37,616 nt of DNA from Streptomyces sp. Ncost-T10-10d (GCF_900091955.1 NZ_FMDF01000104.1:1-37616); one strand, 5' to 3'; counted from the stretch's first letter, positions 9,389 through 18,564 are shown. The notes: generated from the sequence alone by a model not told the origin. Made by a program: numbers and translations.

Positions 9389-10185
9389 TGGTGAAACCTG
9401 TACGCCCAACCAATCCCGTACGCCTCGACGACCTGATCGAGGCCATCAAGAAGGTCCACACCGACGCCCTCGACCAGCTCTCCGACGCGGTCATCGCCGC
9501 GGACCACCTCGGTGATGTGGCCGACCATCTGATCGGGCACTTCGTGGACCAGGCCCGGCGCTCGGGCGCTTCCTGGACGGAGATCGGGAAGAGCATGGGG
9601 GTGACCAGGCAGGCGGCCCAGAAACGGTTCGTCTCCAAGGACCCCGGCGAGCCCTCGGACCTGGACCCCAGCCAAGGGTTCGGCCGCTTCACCGAGCGGG
9701 CCAGGAACGTCGTGATGACCGCGCAGAACGAGGCCCGCGCGGTGGGTAACAACGAGGTGCGCACCGAGCACCTGGTGCTGGGACTGCTCGCCGAGCCGGA
9801 GGCCCTGGGCCCCGCGTTCATCAAGTCCCAGGGCGTGGCGCTGGAGGCCGTCCGTCAGGCCGCGACCGATGCTCTGCCGGCCGCGGTCGACGAACTGCCG
9901 GACCTCATCCCGTTCGACGCCGGCGCCCGCAAGGCGCTGGAGCTGACGTTCCGGGAGGCCCTGCGGATGGGCCACAACTACGTCGGCACGGAACACATCC
10001 TGCTCGCCCTGCTGGAGCAGGAGGACGGCGCGGGTGTGCTGACAGACCTCGGCATCGACAAGGCGACCGCCGCGACGAGCATCGCCGCGGCCCTCACGCT
10101 CATCGCCAACGACAAGGCGACCGCCGAGACGGGCATCGCCGAGGCCCTCACGCACATCGCCACCGCCTCGGACAAGGAGGCCTGA
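9388..10185 (+). CDS. HTH-Clp N-terminal domain protein, probable autoregulator
   Basis: Protein of 265 residues combining a DNA-binding segment (SGASWTEIGKSMGVTRQAAQ, about 59-78, a helix-turn-helix) with two ClpA/ClpB-type N-terminal repeats (about 100-160, FTERARNVVMTAQNEA...EHLVLGLL; about 170-235, ALELTFREALRMGHNYVGTEH). It has no ATPase modules. Clp-N repeats bind substrates or adaptors in Clp unfoldases; here they may sense protein stress or recruit ClpC, which is inference. A C-terminal 18-residue unit is duplicated. ATG at 9388 lies in the second operator palindrome, so the mRNA is probably leaderless and the gene autorepressed. Confidence 0.9.
   Translation: MVKPVRPTNPVRLDDLIEAIKKVHTDALDQLSDAVIAADHLGDVADHLIGHFVDQARRSGASWTEIGKSMGVTRQAAQKRFVSKDPGEPSDLDPSQGFGRFTERARNVVMTAQNEARAVGNNEVRTEHLVLGLLAEPEALGPAFIKSQGVALEAVRQAATDALPAAVDELPDLIPFDAGARKALELTFREALRMGHNYVGTEHILLALLEQEDGAGVLTDLGIDKATAATSIAAALTLIANDKATAETGIAEALTHIATASDKEA
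10057..10164 (+). repeat. 54-bp in-frame tandem duplication in the Clp-N gene
   Basis: Two consecutive 54-nt units (10057-10110, 10111-10164), each encoding an 18-residue stretch beginning DKATA and containing IA.ALT.IA. They differ at only a handful of bases, suggesting a recent duplication that lengthened the C-terminal tail. Confidence 0.9.
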
Positions 10186-10237
10186 CCGAAGCGGCCCGTC
10201 CGGGGGAAGACGTGATGCGCCCGCGAGAGGCGGCCGT

Positions 10238-10816
10238 TCAGCGGGCTCCCGCTTCGAGCCTGAGGCTCCAGCGGCCCGGCACACCGGTGAGCGTGACCGT
10301 GGACAACGGTCGGACGTCGACGTTCCAGTACGTCGACGGCGGGGCCCCCAGCGCATAGACGAGGGCGGCCCGGACCACTGCCGGTTCCGCGACGGTGACG
10401 ATGGCGCCGTCGCATGCGGGGCGGGTGTCCAGCCAGCCCCCTATCCGCGAGATGAAGGCGAGCAGCGGTTCACCGCCGTGCGGGGCTGAGCGTGGGTCCG
10501 CGAGCCACGCGTCGACGGCCGCGGGTTCGCATGCCGTGACATCGGCGAGGGTGCAGCCGCGCCAGCGGCCCATGTCGCAGTCGCGCAGGGCGGGCTGGAC
10601 GAGCGCGGCGTATCCGAGCGCCTCACCGGTGGCGCGGCTGCGTGGGGTCGGTGAGCAGTAACGCAGTTCGGCGGCGGCCAGGAGCGGTACGAGGGCGTGT
10701 GCGGCGAGCTGCACCTCGTGCCAGCCGGCGTGGTCGAGCGGCCGGTCGTCGTCGAAGCGCTCGGCGAGCAGGGCGGAGCTGCGTGCCGCGGCGACGAGCG
10801 AGACTCGAACAGTCAT
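10238..10816 (-). CDS. Histidine-phosphatase-fold protein lacking catalytic histidines
   Basis: Protein of 192 residues aligned by eye with the histidine phosphatase (phosphoglycerate mutase-like) superfamily: CSPTPRSRATGEALG matches the SxxxRAxxTA region and DCDMGRWRGCTLADV the E-x-x-G-x-W-E-G region. The defining RHG triad is replaced (LVAAARS, residues 7-13) and the second catalytic His is Ala (TVAEPAVVRA, A143). It is therefore probably a non-catalytic relative; I think a whole streptomycete subfamily has this character, sometimes beside cobalt-transport genes, though none is here. ATG at 10816 places the first strand at residue 3; a TTG at 10852 is possible. It is the last gene in the MocR direction, 61 bases after the small protein. 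Confidence 0.75.
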   Translation of the reverse strand: MTVRVSLVAAARSSALLAERFDDDRPLDHAGWHEVQLAAHALVPLLAAAELRYCSPTPRSRATGEALGYAALVQPALRDCDMGRWRGCTLADVTACEPAAVDAWLADPRSAPHGGEPLLAFISRIGGWLDTRPACDGAIVTVAEPAVVRAALVYALGAPPSTYWNVDVRPLSTVTLTGVPGRWSLRLEAGAR

Positions 10817-10877
10817 GGCGGTGATCGTGGATCCCAACGCCACGCGGGTCAAGAGGGCCTTCGCAAGCGCGTCCGGC

Positions 10878-11063
10878 TCAGCCGAGCCGGAGGAAGTACA
10901 TCCACTTGTGCGGGTCCTTCAGTGGCTCGAAGTCGACCTTCTCGTAGGCCCCGTGGGCATCCTCGGTGGCGAGCGTGAACCTGCGGTGGTGGATACGGGC
11001 CGCGTCCGGACGGGACGGGTCGGACGAGATCTCGTGACGTTGCCGGGGCCTGTCGTCGTTCAT
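10878..11063 (-). CDS. Small conserved protein translationally coupled to MocR
   Basis: A 61-residue protein, basic and His/Asp-rich in the first half, ending DFEPLKDPHKWMYFLRLG. No family recognised. Its ATG overlaps the TGA of the MocR gene as ATGA (11060-11063), so it is very probably translated by coupling from the same mRNA. The G/C-ending codons and length support it as real. It might act with the MocR regulator or be an unrelated hitchhiker. Confidence 0.75.
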   Translation of the reverse strand: MNDDRPRQRHEISSDPSRPDAARIHHRRFTLATEDAHGAYEKVDFEPLKDPHKWMYFLRLG

Positions 11064-12527
11064 GGCCGGAGGCCGTCCCCCTGACCGGTCAGGACTTCGT
11101 CGCAGGCGGTGCGCAGTCGTCGGACCCCTTCGGCGATCTCGGCCGCCCCGGCGACCGTGGCGAAGCTCAACCGGACCTGCGGGAAAGGGGGTTCGGCGCA
11201 GAAGTACGGGCGGCCGGGTGCGATGGCCACGCCCGCGCGCAGAGCCGCCGAGACCACCGCGGACTCGTCCGTACCGGCTTCCGCGTCGGGCAGGCGCAGC
11301 CACAGGCTGCCGCCGCCCGCGGGGATGTGCGGGAGCGCGAGGGCGGGCAGCTCCTGCCGCAGGGCCGTCGTCATGGCGGTGCGCCGGTTTCTCAGCTCGG
11401 TCGATACGGAACGCAGATGGTGACCCCATGCCGGGGAGCCGACCAGTTCGAGCGCGGCCTCCTGGAGCGGTCGGGGTACGAAGAAGCTGTCGACGATCTG
11501 GATGGCGCGCAGCCGTCCCAGCACCGGACCGCGGGCGGCGAGCGCGCCCACCCGCAGGCTGGGCGAGGTGACCTTGGTCAGGGAGCAGACATGCACGACC
11601 ACACCGTCCGGGTCGTCGGCGGCCAGGGGTGCGGGCAGCGGCCCGGCGTCGTCGTGGACCAGGCGGCGGGCGAAGTCGTCCTCGATGACGAAGGCTCCCG
11701 CCGCACGGGCGATCCGCACGACCTCGCCGCGCCGTTCGGGGGCGAGGACCGCGCCGGTCGGGTTCTGGAAGAGCGGCTGGCAGACGAAGACGCGCGCGCC
11801 GGTGGCCCGGAAGGCGGCGGCGAGCAGTTCCGGCCGCACACCGTCGGCGTCGACGGGTACCGGTACGGGCCGCAGTCCGGTGGCGCGGGCGGCGGCAAGC
11901 ATTCCCGGGTAGGTGGGCGATTCGACCAGGACCGGGGCGCCGGGCGGGGCGAGGGCGCGCAGTGCGGTGGCCAGGGCGCTCTGGCCACCCGCGGTGATCA
12001 GTACGTCGGCGGCGGTGAGTGCGGGCCCGATCTCCCTGGCGAACCAGGCACGCAGTTCGGTCAGACCGTCGGTGGGCGGGCGGTCCCAGGCGCCGGGGCG
12101 GCGGCCGGCCCTGGCGAGGGCGGCGGCGAGCGCCCGCTCCGGCTGGAGCGAGGAGTGGAGGTAGCCGCCGTTGAGCTCGATGACGCCAGGCGGCGGTGCG
12201 GTGAGCGTGACCAGGACACCGGAGGCGTCGACGGTACGCGGCACCGCTTCGGGGCCGCCGTCGCCGCTGAGGGAGATCTCCTGCCAGGAGGTGTCGCCCG
12301 GCGGGGGCACATCGGTACGGGGCTGCGCCCGGAAGGCGCCGGAGCCGGGGCGGGTGACGACGAGCCCCTCGGCGGCGAGCTGGGCAATGGCCCGGGAGAC
12401 GGTGACGGGGCTGACCCGGAAGCGCTCCACGAGGGCCCGGCTCGACGGCAGCTTTCCACCGGGTGAGTAGCGGTTCAGTTCACCACGGAGAGAATCAACG
12501 AGTTCAGCGACGCTGCTACGCTCTTGC

Positions 12528-12529
<2 letters not shown>
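11060..12529 (-). CDS. MocR-family regulator (GntR wHTH + aminotransferase-like)
   Basis: Transcription factor of 489 residues: a GntR-type winged helix (1-70; LPSSRALVERFRVSPVTVSRAI, R60 before the wing GSGAF) joined to a fold-type I aminotransferase domain (about 115-480). PLP-site residues are visible: QNPTG (N257), EDD (284-285), the Schiff-base Lys K319 in SLTKVTSPS, and R326. MocR proteins use PLP or an amino-acid-PLP adduct as a signal. ATG at 12529 gives a proper N-terminus for the winged helix. It shares the CATG of the divergent EamA gene's start, so it probably controls that transporter. TATCCT (12543-12538) is a candidate -10 giving a leaderless mRNA. Downstream it overlaps the 61-residue gene. 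Confidence 0.93.
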
Positions 12530-13466
<937 letters not shown>

Positions 13467-13507
13467 GAACCACGAACCTTCCACCGGGCGAAGTCGCTTT
13501 TCGGTCA

Positions 13508-13541
13508 TAGACTTGTCGACAAGGACCGCACCCGTGAGGAG
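13508..13541 (+). promoter_or_regulatory. Putative promoter with palindrome before DUF1918 gene
   Basis: TAGACT (13508-13513) is a plausible -10 and overlaps the perfect 12-bp palindrome CTTGTCGACAAG (13512-13523), which would cover the transcription start. A strong ribosome site GAGGAGG lies at 13535-13541, 10 nt before the ATG. No -35 is clear. Confidence 0.45.
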
Positions 13542-13551
13542 GTCACTCCCG

Positions 13552-13764
13552 ATGGAGGCACACGCGGGCGACCGGCTGCTGACGCACGGCAGGACCGTGG
13601 GACAGCACGACCGGGTCGCAGAGATCGTCGAAGTGCTCGGGGCCGGGGGCACCCCCCCGTACCGCGTCCGCTTCGAGGACGGACACGAACACCTGATTTC
13701 GCCCGGTCCCGACAGCGTCGTACAGCACACCGTCGTCCGGAAGCAGGCACCGGAGACCCCGTAG
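13552..13764 (+). CDS. DUF1918 domain protein
   Basis: Small cytoplasmic protein of 70 residues with the typical DUF1918 pattern: GDRLLTHGRTVGQHDRVAEI, then PPYRVRFEDGHEHLISPGPD. The domain folds as a small beta barrel; function is not established. ATG at 13552 has a strong GAGGAGG ribosome site and gives the usual length; longer in-frame extensions upstream run into the EamA 3' end. It is transcribed separately and ends in a hairpin at 13805. Confidence 0.92.
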   Translation: MEAHAGDRLLTHGRTVGQHDRVAEIVEVLGAGGTPPYRVRFEDGHEHLISPGPDSVVQHTVVRKQAPETP

Positions 13765-13804
13765 CGGCCTCCGGCGGACGGCACTGCTCTTCGCCCCCGG
13801 GCCC

Positions 13805-13838
13805 TGGGCGGGCCGATCAGTTCCGGGCAGCCCGCCCA
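13805..13838 (+). terminator. Hairpin terminator after DUF1918 gene
   Basis: Inverted repeat TGGGCGGGC (13805-13813) / GCCCGCCCA (13830-13838) with a 16-nt loop, 40 nt after the stop codon. Confidence 0.55.
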
Positions 13839-13847
13839 CAACACCCC

Positions 13848-13883
13848 GCGTCCACTCCGCTCTTCTGTCAGCGGGGTGGACGC
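13848..13883 (-). terminator. Hairpin overlapping the GHL10 stop codon
   Basis: A 14-bp stem (13848-13861 / 13870-13883, one T:G pair) with an 8-nt loop. The right arm covers the end of the GHL10 coding sequence and its TGA, so it probably terminates the leftward transcript and, with the 13805 hairpin, separates the convergent genes. Confidence 0.6.
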
Positions 13884-15160
13884 ACTCTGTTGCGATAGTG
13901 GTCGGCCACCACCCGGTCCATGGTTCCGATCCGGTCCGTGACCACGTCCTTGCCGGAGAAGTAGACATGACCGCGCACCTGGTCGTAGGCGGCGGCGAAG
14001 TCGAGGTGGCGGGAGAGTTCGGCCGGGTCCTGCCAGGCGGCGGGCTGGGCCGGGTCACCGGCCTTGTAGAGGGCCTCGCCCACGAACAGATCGACGCCTG
14101 TGCCCCGTACGACCGCGTTCCACCAGGGCAGCAGCTTGGCGTAGTCGGCGGCGGCGAAGCCGATGTTCCAGTAGATCTGCGGGCAGATGTAGTCGATCCA
14201 GCCCTTCTGGACCCAGCCGCGGGTGTCGGCGTGCAGATCGTCGTAGGTCTGCACACCCGCCTTCGTGTCGGAGCCGAGCGGGTCGGTCGCGGCGTTGCGC
14301 CACACACCGAACGGGCTGATCCCGAACTGGACGTTCTTCTTGATCTTCTTGATCCGCTCGGCCGTCTCGCGCACCAGTTTGTCGGTGTTGTCGCGCCGCC
14401 AGGCTGCCTTGTCGGGGAAGCCCGCACCGTATTTCGCGTACGTGGCGTCGTCGTCGAAGACCTGCCCGGCCACCGGGTACGGGTAGAAGTAGTCGTCCCA
14501 GTGCACGGCATCGATGTCGTAGCGGCGGACCGCGTCGAGCATCGCGTCCTGGACGAAGCGGCGGACCTCGGGGATTCCGGGGTTGTAGTAGAGCTTCCCG
14601 CCGTACGGCAGGACCCAGTCGGGGTGCAGCCTGGCGGGGTGGGTGGCGACCAGGCGGGACGGATCGGTGTGGTTGGCGACCCGGTACGGGTTGAACCAGG
14701 CATGCAGTTCGAGCCCGCGGCGGTGCGCCTCGCGGACGGCCGTGCCCAGCGGATCCCAGCCGGGGTCCTTGCCCTGCACCCCGGTGAGGTACTGGGCCCA
14801 CGGTTCGTAGGGCGAGGGCCACAGCGCGTCGGCCGTCGGCCGGACCTGGAGGATCACGGCGTTCAGCCGCCGGTCGACGGCCTCGTCGAGGTACGCGATC
14901 AGCTCGGCCTGCTGCGCGGCCGCTGTCAGACCGGGCGCGGAGGGCCAGTCGATGTTGGCGACGGTGGCGACCCACATGCCGCGCAGTTCACGCCGTGCCA
15001 CATGACGCCCACGCTTGCGCGGCGCCGTGTCCGCCGGTTCGGTGCCGGTCTGCCGGGACGGCACCGCGACGGCATCACCGGCCGTGGTGATGGTGCTCAC
15101 CACCGCTGCGACCACCCCGGCCGCACCCGCCACAAAGCCTCTTCTGGCCATTTGCCGCAT
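13868..15160 (-). CDS. Tat-exported GHL10/DUF187-type glycoside hydrolase
   Basis: Secreted protein of 430 residues with a twin-arginine signal (MARRGFVAGAAGVVAAVVS, cleavage likely after AVA near residue 32). The mature part is a TIM-barrel hydrolase-like 10 domain: ELRGMWVATVANIDWPS, AVILQVRPTADALW, GLELHAWFNPYR, DIDAVHWDDYFYPYP, GISPFGVWRN, ICPQIYWNIGF. Relatives such as YngK are exported and thought to act on cell-surface polysaccharide; the substrate is unknown. Start ATG at 15160 (MRQMARR) or 15151 (MARR) are both possible. Divergent from the 3-hydroxyacyl-CoA dehydrogenase gene across 177 bases. Confidence 0.92.
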   Translation of the reverse strand: MRQMARRGFVAGAAGVVAAVVSTITTAGDAVAVPSRQTGTEPADTAPRKRGRHVARRELRGMWVATVANIDWPSAPGLTAAAQQAELIAYLDEAVDRRLNAVILQVRPTADALWPSPYEPWAQYLTGVQGKDPGWDPLGTAVREAHRRGLELHAWFNPYRVANHTDPSRLVATHPARLHPDWVLPYGGKLYYNPGIPEVRRFVQDAMLDAVRRYDIDAVHWDDYFYPYPVAGQVFDDDATYAKYGAGFPDKAAWRRDNTDKLVRETAERIKKIKKNVQFGISPFGVWRNAATDPLGSDTKAGVQTYDDLHADTRGWVQKGWIDYICPQIYWNIGFAAADYAKLLPWWNAVVRGTGVDLFVGEALYKAGDPAQPAAWQDPAELSRHLDFAAAYDQVRGHVYFSGKDVVTDRIGTMDRVVADHYRNRVRPPR

Positions 15161-15337
15161 TTCTTTGCACCTGCCGTCTCTCTGTCCTCGTCCGTCGCCC
15201 CGGTAGCCGGGCGTAACGCAGAGCATGCCCGCCCCGGCCCGCAATGACCCGTAGGTCGCGGAGTAACGTCGGGGGGTCGGGGCGGGCACCGGAATCAGAC
15301 GGGAACCTGCGACACGCAGAACAGCGAAAGGCACGAG

Positions 15338-16210
15338 GTGACGGACTCTATGGCCGACATTGCACGCGTCGGAGTGGTGGGCTGTGGCCAGATGGGCGCG
15401 GGTATCGCGGAAGTGTGCGCCCGCAGCGGTCTTGAGGTCATGGTGGCCGAGACCACCGGCGAGGCACTGGAGATCGGCCGCACCCGGCTGCACAACTCCC
15501 TCTCGAAGGCCGCCGAACGCGGCAAGATCACTCCGGAGGAGCGTGACGAGACACTGGCTCGTCTGAGCTTCACCACCGACCTCGGAGAGTTCGCCGACCG
15601 CGATCTCGTCATCGAGGCCGTCGTGGAGAACGAGCAGGTCAAGACCGAGATCTTCCAGGTACTCGACCAGGTGGTGACCCGGCAGGACGCGATCCTCGCC
15701 TCGAACACCTCCTCCATTCCGCTGGTGAAGCTGGCCGTGGCCACCGCTCGCCCGGACCAGGTCATCGGCATCCACTTCTTCAACCCGGCCCCGGTGCAGA
15801 AGCTCGTCGAGCTGATTCCCGCGCTGACGACGTCCGACGAGACGGTGAAGCGCGCCGAGGCCCTGGTCCAGGACGTGCTCGGCAAGCACCCGATCCGCGC
15901 CCAGGACCGCTCCGGCTTCGTCGTCAACGCGCTGCTGATTCCGTATCTCCTCTCCGCGATCAGGATGTTCGAGTCGGGGATCGCCAGCCGTGAGGACATC
16001 GACAACGGCATGGAGCTCGGCTGCGCCCACCCGATGGGCCCGCTCAAGCTCTCCGACCTGATCGGTCTGGACACCGTGGCCTCGGTCGCCGACTCGATGT
16101 ACGCGGAGTTCAAGGAGCCGCTGTACGCCGCTCCCCCGCTGCTCCAGCGGATGGTGGACGCGGGCCGGCTCGGCCGCAAGACGGGCTCGGGCTTCTACCC
16201 GTACTCCTGA
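15338..16210 (+). CDS. 3-hydroxybutyryl-CoA dehydrogenase
   Basis: NAD(P)-dependent 3-hydroxyacyl-CoA dehydrogenase of 290 residues, interconverting acetoacetyl-CoA and 3-hydroxybutyryl-CoA in fatty-acid and butyrate/ethylmalonyl-CoA metabolism. The Rossmann motif GVVGCGQMGAGIAE (about 12-25), DLVIEAVVEN, the SNTSS segment, the catalytic-histidine segment IGIHFFNPAPVQKLVE and the C-terminal GCAHPMGPLKLSDLIGLD are all intact. GTG at 15338 follows GAAAGG at 6 nt; ATG at 15350 is an alternative that would drop 4 residues. Single gene with a strong terminator. Confidence 0.95.
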   Translation: MTDSMADIARVGVVGCGQMGAGIAEVCARSGLEVMVAETTGEALEIGRTRLHNSLSKAAERGKITPEERDETLARLSFTTDLGEFADRDLVIEAVVENEQVKTEIFQVLDQVVTRQDAILASNTSSIPLVKLAVATARPDQVIGIHFFNPAPVQKLVELIPALTTSDETVKRAEALVQDVLGKHPIRAQDRSGFVVNALLIPYLLSAIRMFESGIASREDIDNGMELGCAHPMGPLKLSDLIGLDTVASVADSMYAEFKEPLYAAPPLLQRMVDAGRLGRKTGSGFYPYS

Positions 16211-16230
16211 TCCGTCCCTCGCGCCCGCAC

Positions 16231-16264
16231 GGGGCCGGCCGGGAAACCCCCGGCCGGCCCCTTT
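16231..16264 (+). terminator. Intrinsic terminator after the dehydrogenase gene
   Basis: A 13-bp GC-only stem (16231-16243 / 16249-16261), 5-nt loop, followed by TTT, 20 nt after the stop codon. Confidence 0.85.
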
Positions 16265-16305
16265 CGCGGTTGTGGGGCTTCATCCCGGCCTCGGCTCCGG
16301 GGGTT

Positions 16306-16836
16306 TCATCCCAGCCGTAAGTGATGGAGCATCATCAGTCCGGCCACCATGCCCGCGGCCGGGACCTCGCCGCGGGCGATCATGTCGGGCACCAGCTTGA
16401 GCGGTATCCACTCGCGGCGCGAGGACTCGAAGTCGTCGCTGGGCTGGCCGGTCCACGTGGCCTCCTCGGACCAGTAGAGGTGGTGCAGGGCGTCGGTGAG
16501 GCCGTTCGACGGCTCCACGGTCAGCAGCGGGCGCAGCGGTCCCGGGCGCCAGCCGGTCTCCTCCTCCATCTCCCGGGCGGCGGCCGCCGCGATGTCCTCG
16601 CCGTCCTCGACGACGCCCGCGGCGAGTTCCCAGCCCCAGCTGTCGGTGATGAACCGGTGCCGCCAGAGCAGCAGTACCTCGTTGGCCTCGTTGACGACGG
16701 TGGCCGCCGCGACGGGGCGGAGCCGGATGAGGTAGTGGTCGAGATGGCGGCCGTCGGGGATGAGTACATCCGCGAGATTGACCCGGAACCAGCGATTCTC
16801 ATACACGGTTTGCTCGTTCAGATTCGTCCACTGCAC
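16306..16836 (-). CDS. Nudix hydrolase
   Basis: Cytoplasmic Nudix pyrophosphohydrolase of 176 residues, resembling the ADP-ribose/nucleotide-sugar type. The Nudix box G-x5-E-x7-REUxEExGU is complete (GVVEDGEDIAAAAAREMEEE followed by TGW, about residues 85-107). The upstream strand VAAATVVNEANEVLLLWRHRF and the downstream YWSEEATW also fit the fold. GTG at 16836 is preferred: GGAAGGTGG lies just upstream and the sequence begins VQWTNLNEQTVYENRWFRV, the usual N-terminus. It lies 87 bases downstream of the TPR regulator in the same direction, so possibly co-transcribed. Confidence 0.92.
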   Translation of the reverse strand: MQWTNLNEQTVYENRWFRVNLADVLIPDGRHLDHYLIRLRPVAAATVVNEANEVLLLWRHRFITDSWGWELAAGVVEDGEDIAAAAAREMEEETGWRPGPLRPLLTVEPSNGLTDALHHLYWSEEATWTGQPSDDFESSRREWIPLKLVPDMIARGEVPAAGMVAGLMMLHHLRLG

Positions 16837-16923
16837 GGTTTTGCCACCTTCCGACAAGTAGGTGACAACATCGCAGCAGGAGCGGGACCGGAGGGGAACG
16901 TACCGGAACCCGCGGGTACGCAC

Positions 16924-18273
16924 TCACAGCGGCACGCGCAACGCCCCGTCGATCAGTTCGGCGGCCCGCCCCGCGTCGGCAGAGCCACTCGCGATCAGAT
17001 CCGCACGCACCGCACGCAGCCGGTCGCGCAGCCGCTGCGACTCCATGCCCCTGGCCCGCTCCGCCATCTCCACGGCCGTGGCCGCCGCCCGGTCCGCCTC
17101 GCCCTGACGCAGCTCGATATGGGTCAGTATGGCCAGCCGGTGCACCCGGCCCCGGTCGTGCGCCGGGGTCCGCACGGCCGTCACCGCGTGTTCCCTGGCC
17201 CCGGGCAGATCGCCGAGACCGAGCAGGGCCTCGGCCACCTGCACATCGACCAGGCCCGGCTGGACGTACCCCGTCTCGTCCGGTTCATGACCCGGCCGGA
17301 TGCGTCCGGCCTCCGACTCGGCGCGCCGGATGCACTCCAGGGAGCTTGTGGCGTCGCCGATATGCGCGTACGCCTTGGCCTGCATCGCGTACAGATCGGC
17401 GGCCAGCGCGGGAGTGATGTGCCGGCCGGCTGCCCGAAGCGCCGCCTGCGCGAAGGCCACCGACTGCCGGTACTCGGCGAGGAACAGCGACTGGTTGACC
17501 AGCAGGGCGATCACATAGCCGCCGAGCCCCCGGTCCCCGCTCGCCTTGGCCAGCCGCAGTGCCTGGTGGAAGTAGCGCTGGGCGAGCCCGTGCGCGTCGG
17601 AGTCGTAGGCGCAGATGCCCGCGACCGCCACCAGCCCGCCCGTCGCCCGGTGCAGTTGGCGCCCCATCGCGTCGCTGTAGCCGCCGCGCAGCAGCGGGGC
17701 CGTCTCGCTGTTGAGGAATCCGACGATGCGGGAACGGGTCGCGATTCCGCCTGCCCTGCGGTACATCAGTTCGTAGTGGGCACGGGCCGCACGCAGGGTC
17801 ATTGTGTCGGCCGTGCAGACCCGGGTCGTACCGGTGCGGGAGACATCGACGTCCTCCGGCGGGTTCTCCCACTCCCAGACGGGCATCACCGCGGTCGTGC
17901 CCGTGACGGCGGCCGAGGCGAGTATGTGCGGGCGCTGCTGGTCGTCGGAACGCCACAGCGCGGTGGCCCGCTCGACGAATCCGGTGAGCGTGGATCCGGG
18001 CACGGCCGCGCCGGCGCCCGGGGTCGCCATGCCGATGTCGTCCAGCGAAAGAGGCCTGTTCAGCCGGTTCCCGAGCACTTCACAGATCAGGTCGGGTACC
18101 TGGCCGCGCGGGCGCTGCCCCTTCAACCAGCGTGCCACCGCGGTGTGTTCGTAGCGCAGGCACAGTCCGCGGGAGCGGCCGGCCCGGTTGATGTGCGCGG
18201 CGAGGCCCGCCCGGGAGACATCCGCCTCCTCGATCAGGGCCTCCAGCAGAATGTTGGGCTCCGTCGCCCCCAT
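16924..18273 (-). CDS. Streptomycete regulator with TPR-like repeats
   Basis: Protein of 449 residues resembling the NsdA-like group of streptomycete regulators: an N-terminal DNA-binding-like region (about 8-75; LLEALIEEADVSRAGLAAHI, then YEHTAVARWLKGQRPRG) and a helical C-terminal part (about 200-440) built of TPR-like repeats, e.g. LVAVAGICAYDSDAHGLAQR, ADLYAMQAKAYAHIGDATSS and VDVQVAEALLGLGDLPGARE. Such proteins influence development and antibiotic production; the function here is inferred. ATG at 18273 has a GGAGGGG ribosome site 4-5 nt away. Two palindromes immediately upstream suggest tight, perhaps autogenous, control. Confidence 0.8.
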   Translation of the reverse strand: MGATEPNILLEALIEEADVSRAGLAAHINRAGRSRGLCLRYEHTAVARWLKGQRPRGQVPDLICEVLGNRLNRPLSLDDIGMATPGAGAAVPGSTLTGFVERATALWRSDDQQRPHILASAAVTGTTAVMPVWEWENPPEDVDVSRTGTTRVCTADTMTLRAARAHYELMYRRAGGIATRSRIVGFLNSETAPLLRGGYSDAMGRQLHRATGGLVAVAGICAYDSDAHGLAQRYFHQALRLAKASGDRGLGGYVIALLVNQSLFLAEYRQSVAFAQAALRAAGRHITPALAADLYAMQAKAYAHIGDATSSLECIRRAESEAGRIRPGHEPDETGYVQPGLVDVQVAEALLGLGDLPGAREHAVTAVRTPAHDRGRVHRLAILTHIELRQGEADRAAATAVEMAERARGMESQRLRDRLRAVRADLIASGSADAGRAAELIDGALRVPL

Positions 18274-18286
18274 TTGCCCCTCCGGT

Positions 18287-18314
18287 GGTTCGGCACGCCG
18301 AGGCGTGCCGAACC
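18287..18314. promoter_or_regulatory. 28-bp perfect palindrome beside the TPR-regulator ribosome site
   Basis: Perfect dyad: GGTTCGGCACGCC (18287-18299), spacer GA, and its reverse complement (18302-18314). It ends 3-4 nt from the ribosome site of the regulator, so it could be an operator, or an RNA hairpin limiting ribosome access. Confidence 0.65.
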
Positions 18315-18326
18315 AGTGGAGCACGA

Positions 18327-18343
18327 TTCACACGGGGTGTGAA
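18327..18343. promoter_or_regulatory. Second palindrome upstream of the TPR regulator
   Basis: TTCACAC-GGG-GTGTGAA, a perfect 7-bp dyad. Reading leftward, TTCACA followed after 17 nt by TCCACT would be a weak sigma-70-type promoter with the dyad over its -35. Confidence 0.45.
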
Positions 18344-18564
18344 CGCAATGCCCGAACCGTCCCGCTGCGCACTCTGTTGCGCCGGTCCGCGGATCGGTTG
18401 AATCAGTCGTCTCGCAAGAGGCGGCCGGGTCGTCTGCTCCCCCTCGTACAGTCGACGACCCGCACCCGCGCCGTCCGTTTCCGCCGACCTGCCCGACACT
18501 CCGTGGCGGCGCGGACAGTGCGGGGAACGCCCGCGAGCGGTTCTGTGCCGCTCGGCGAGCACAG
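18344..18564. other. Intergenic, no gene seen
   Basis: The full gap between pheT and the TPR regulator is about 350 bases. Outside the two palindromes and the pheT terminator I see no RNA gene, no credible short gene and no repeat; open frames here lack ribosome sites. Confidence 0.5.

Noticed and set aside
18344..18564. tRNA or small RNA gene
   Set aside because: No cloverleaf or TTCGANTC-like T-arm; only scattered GC stretches.
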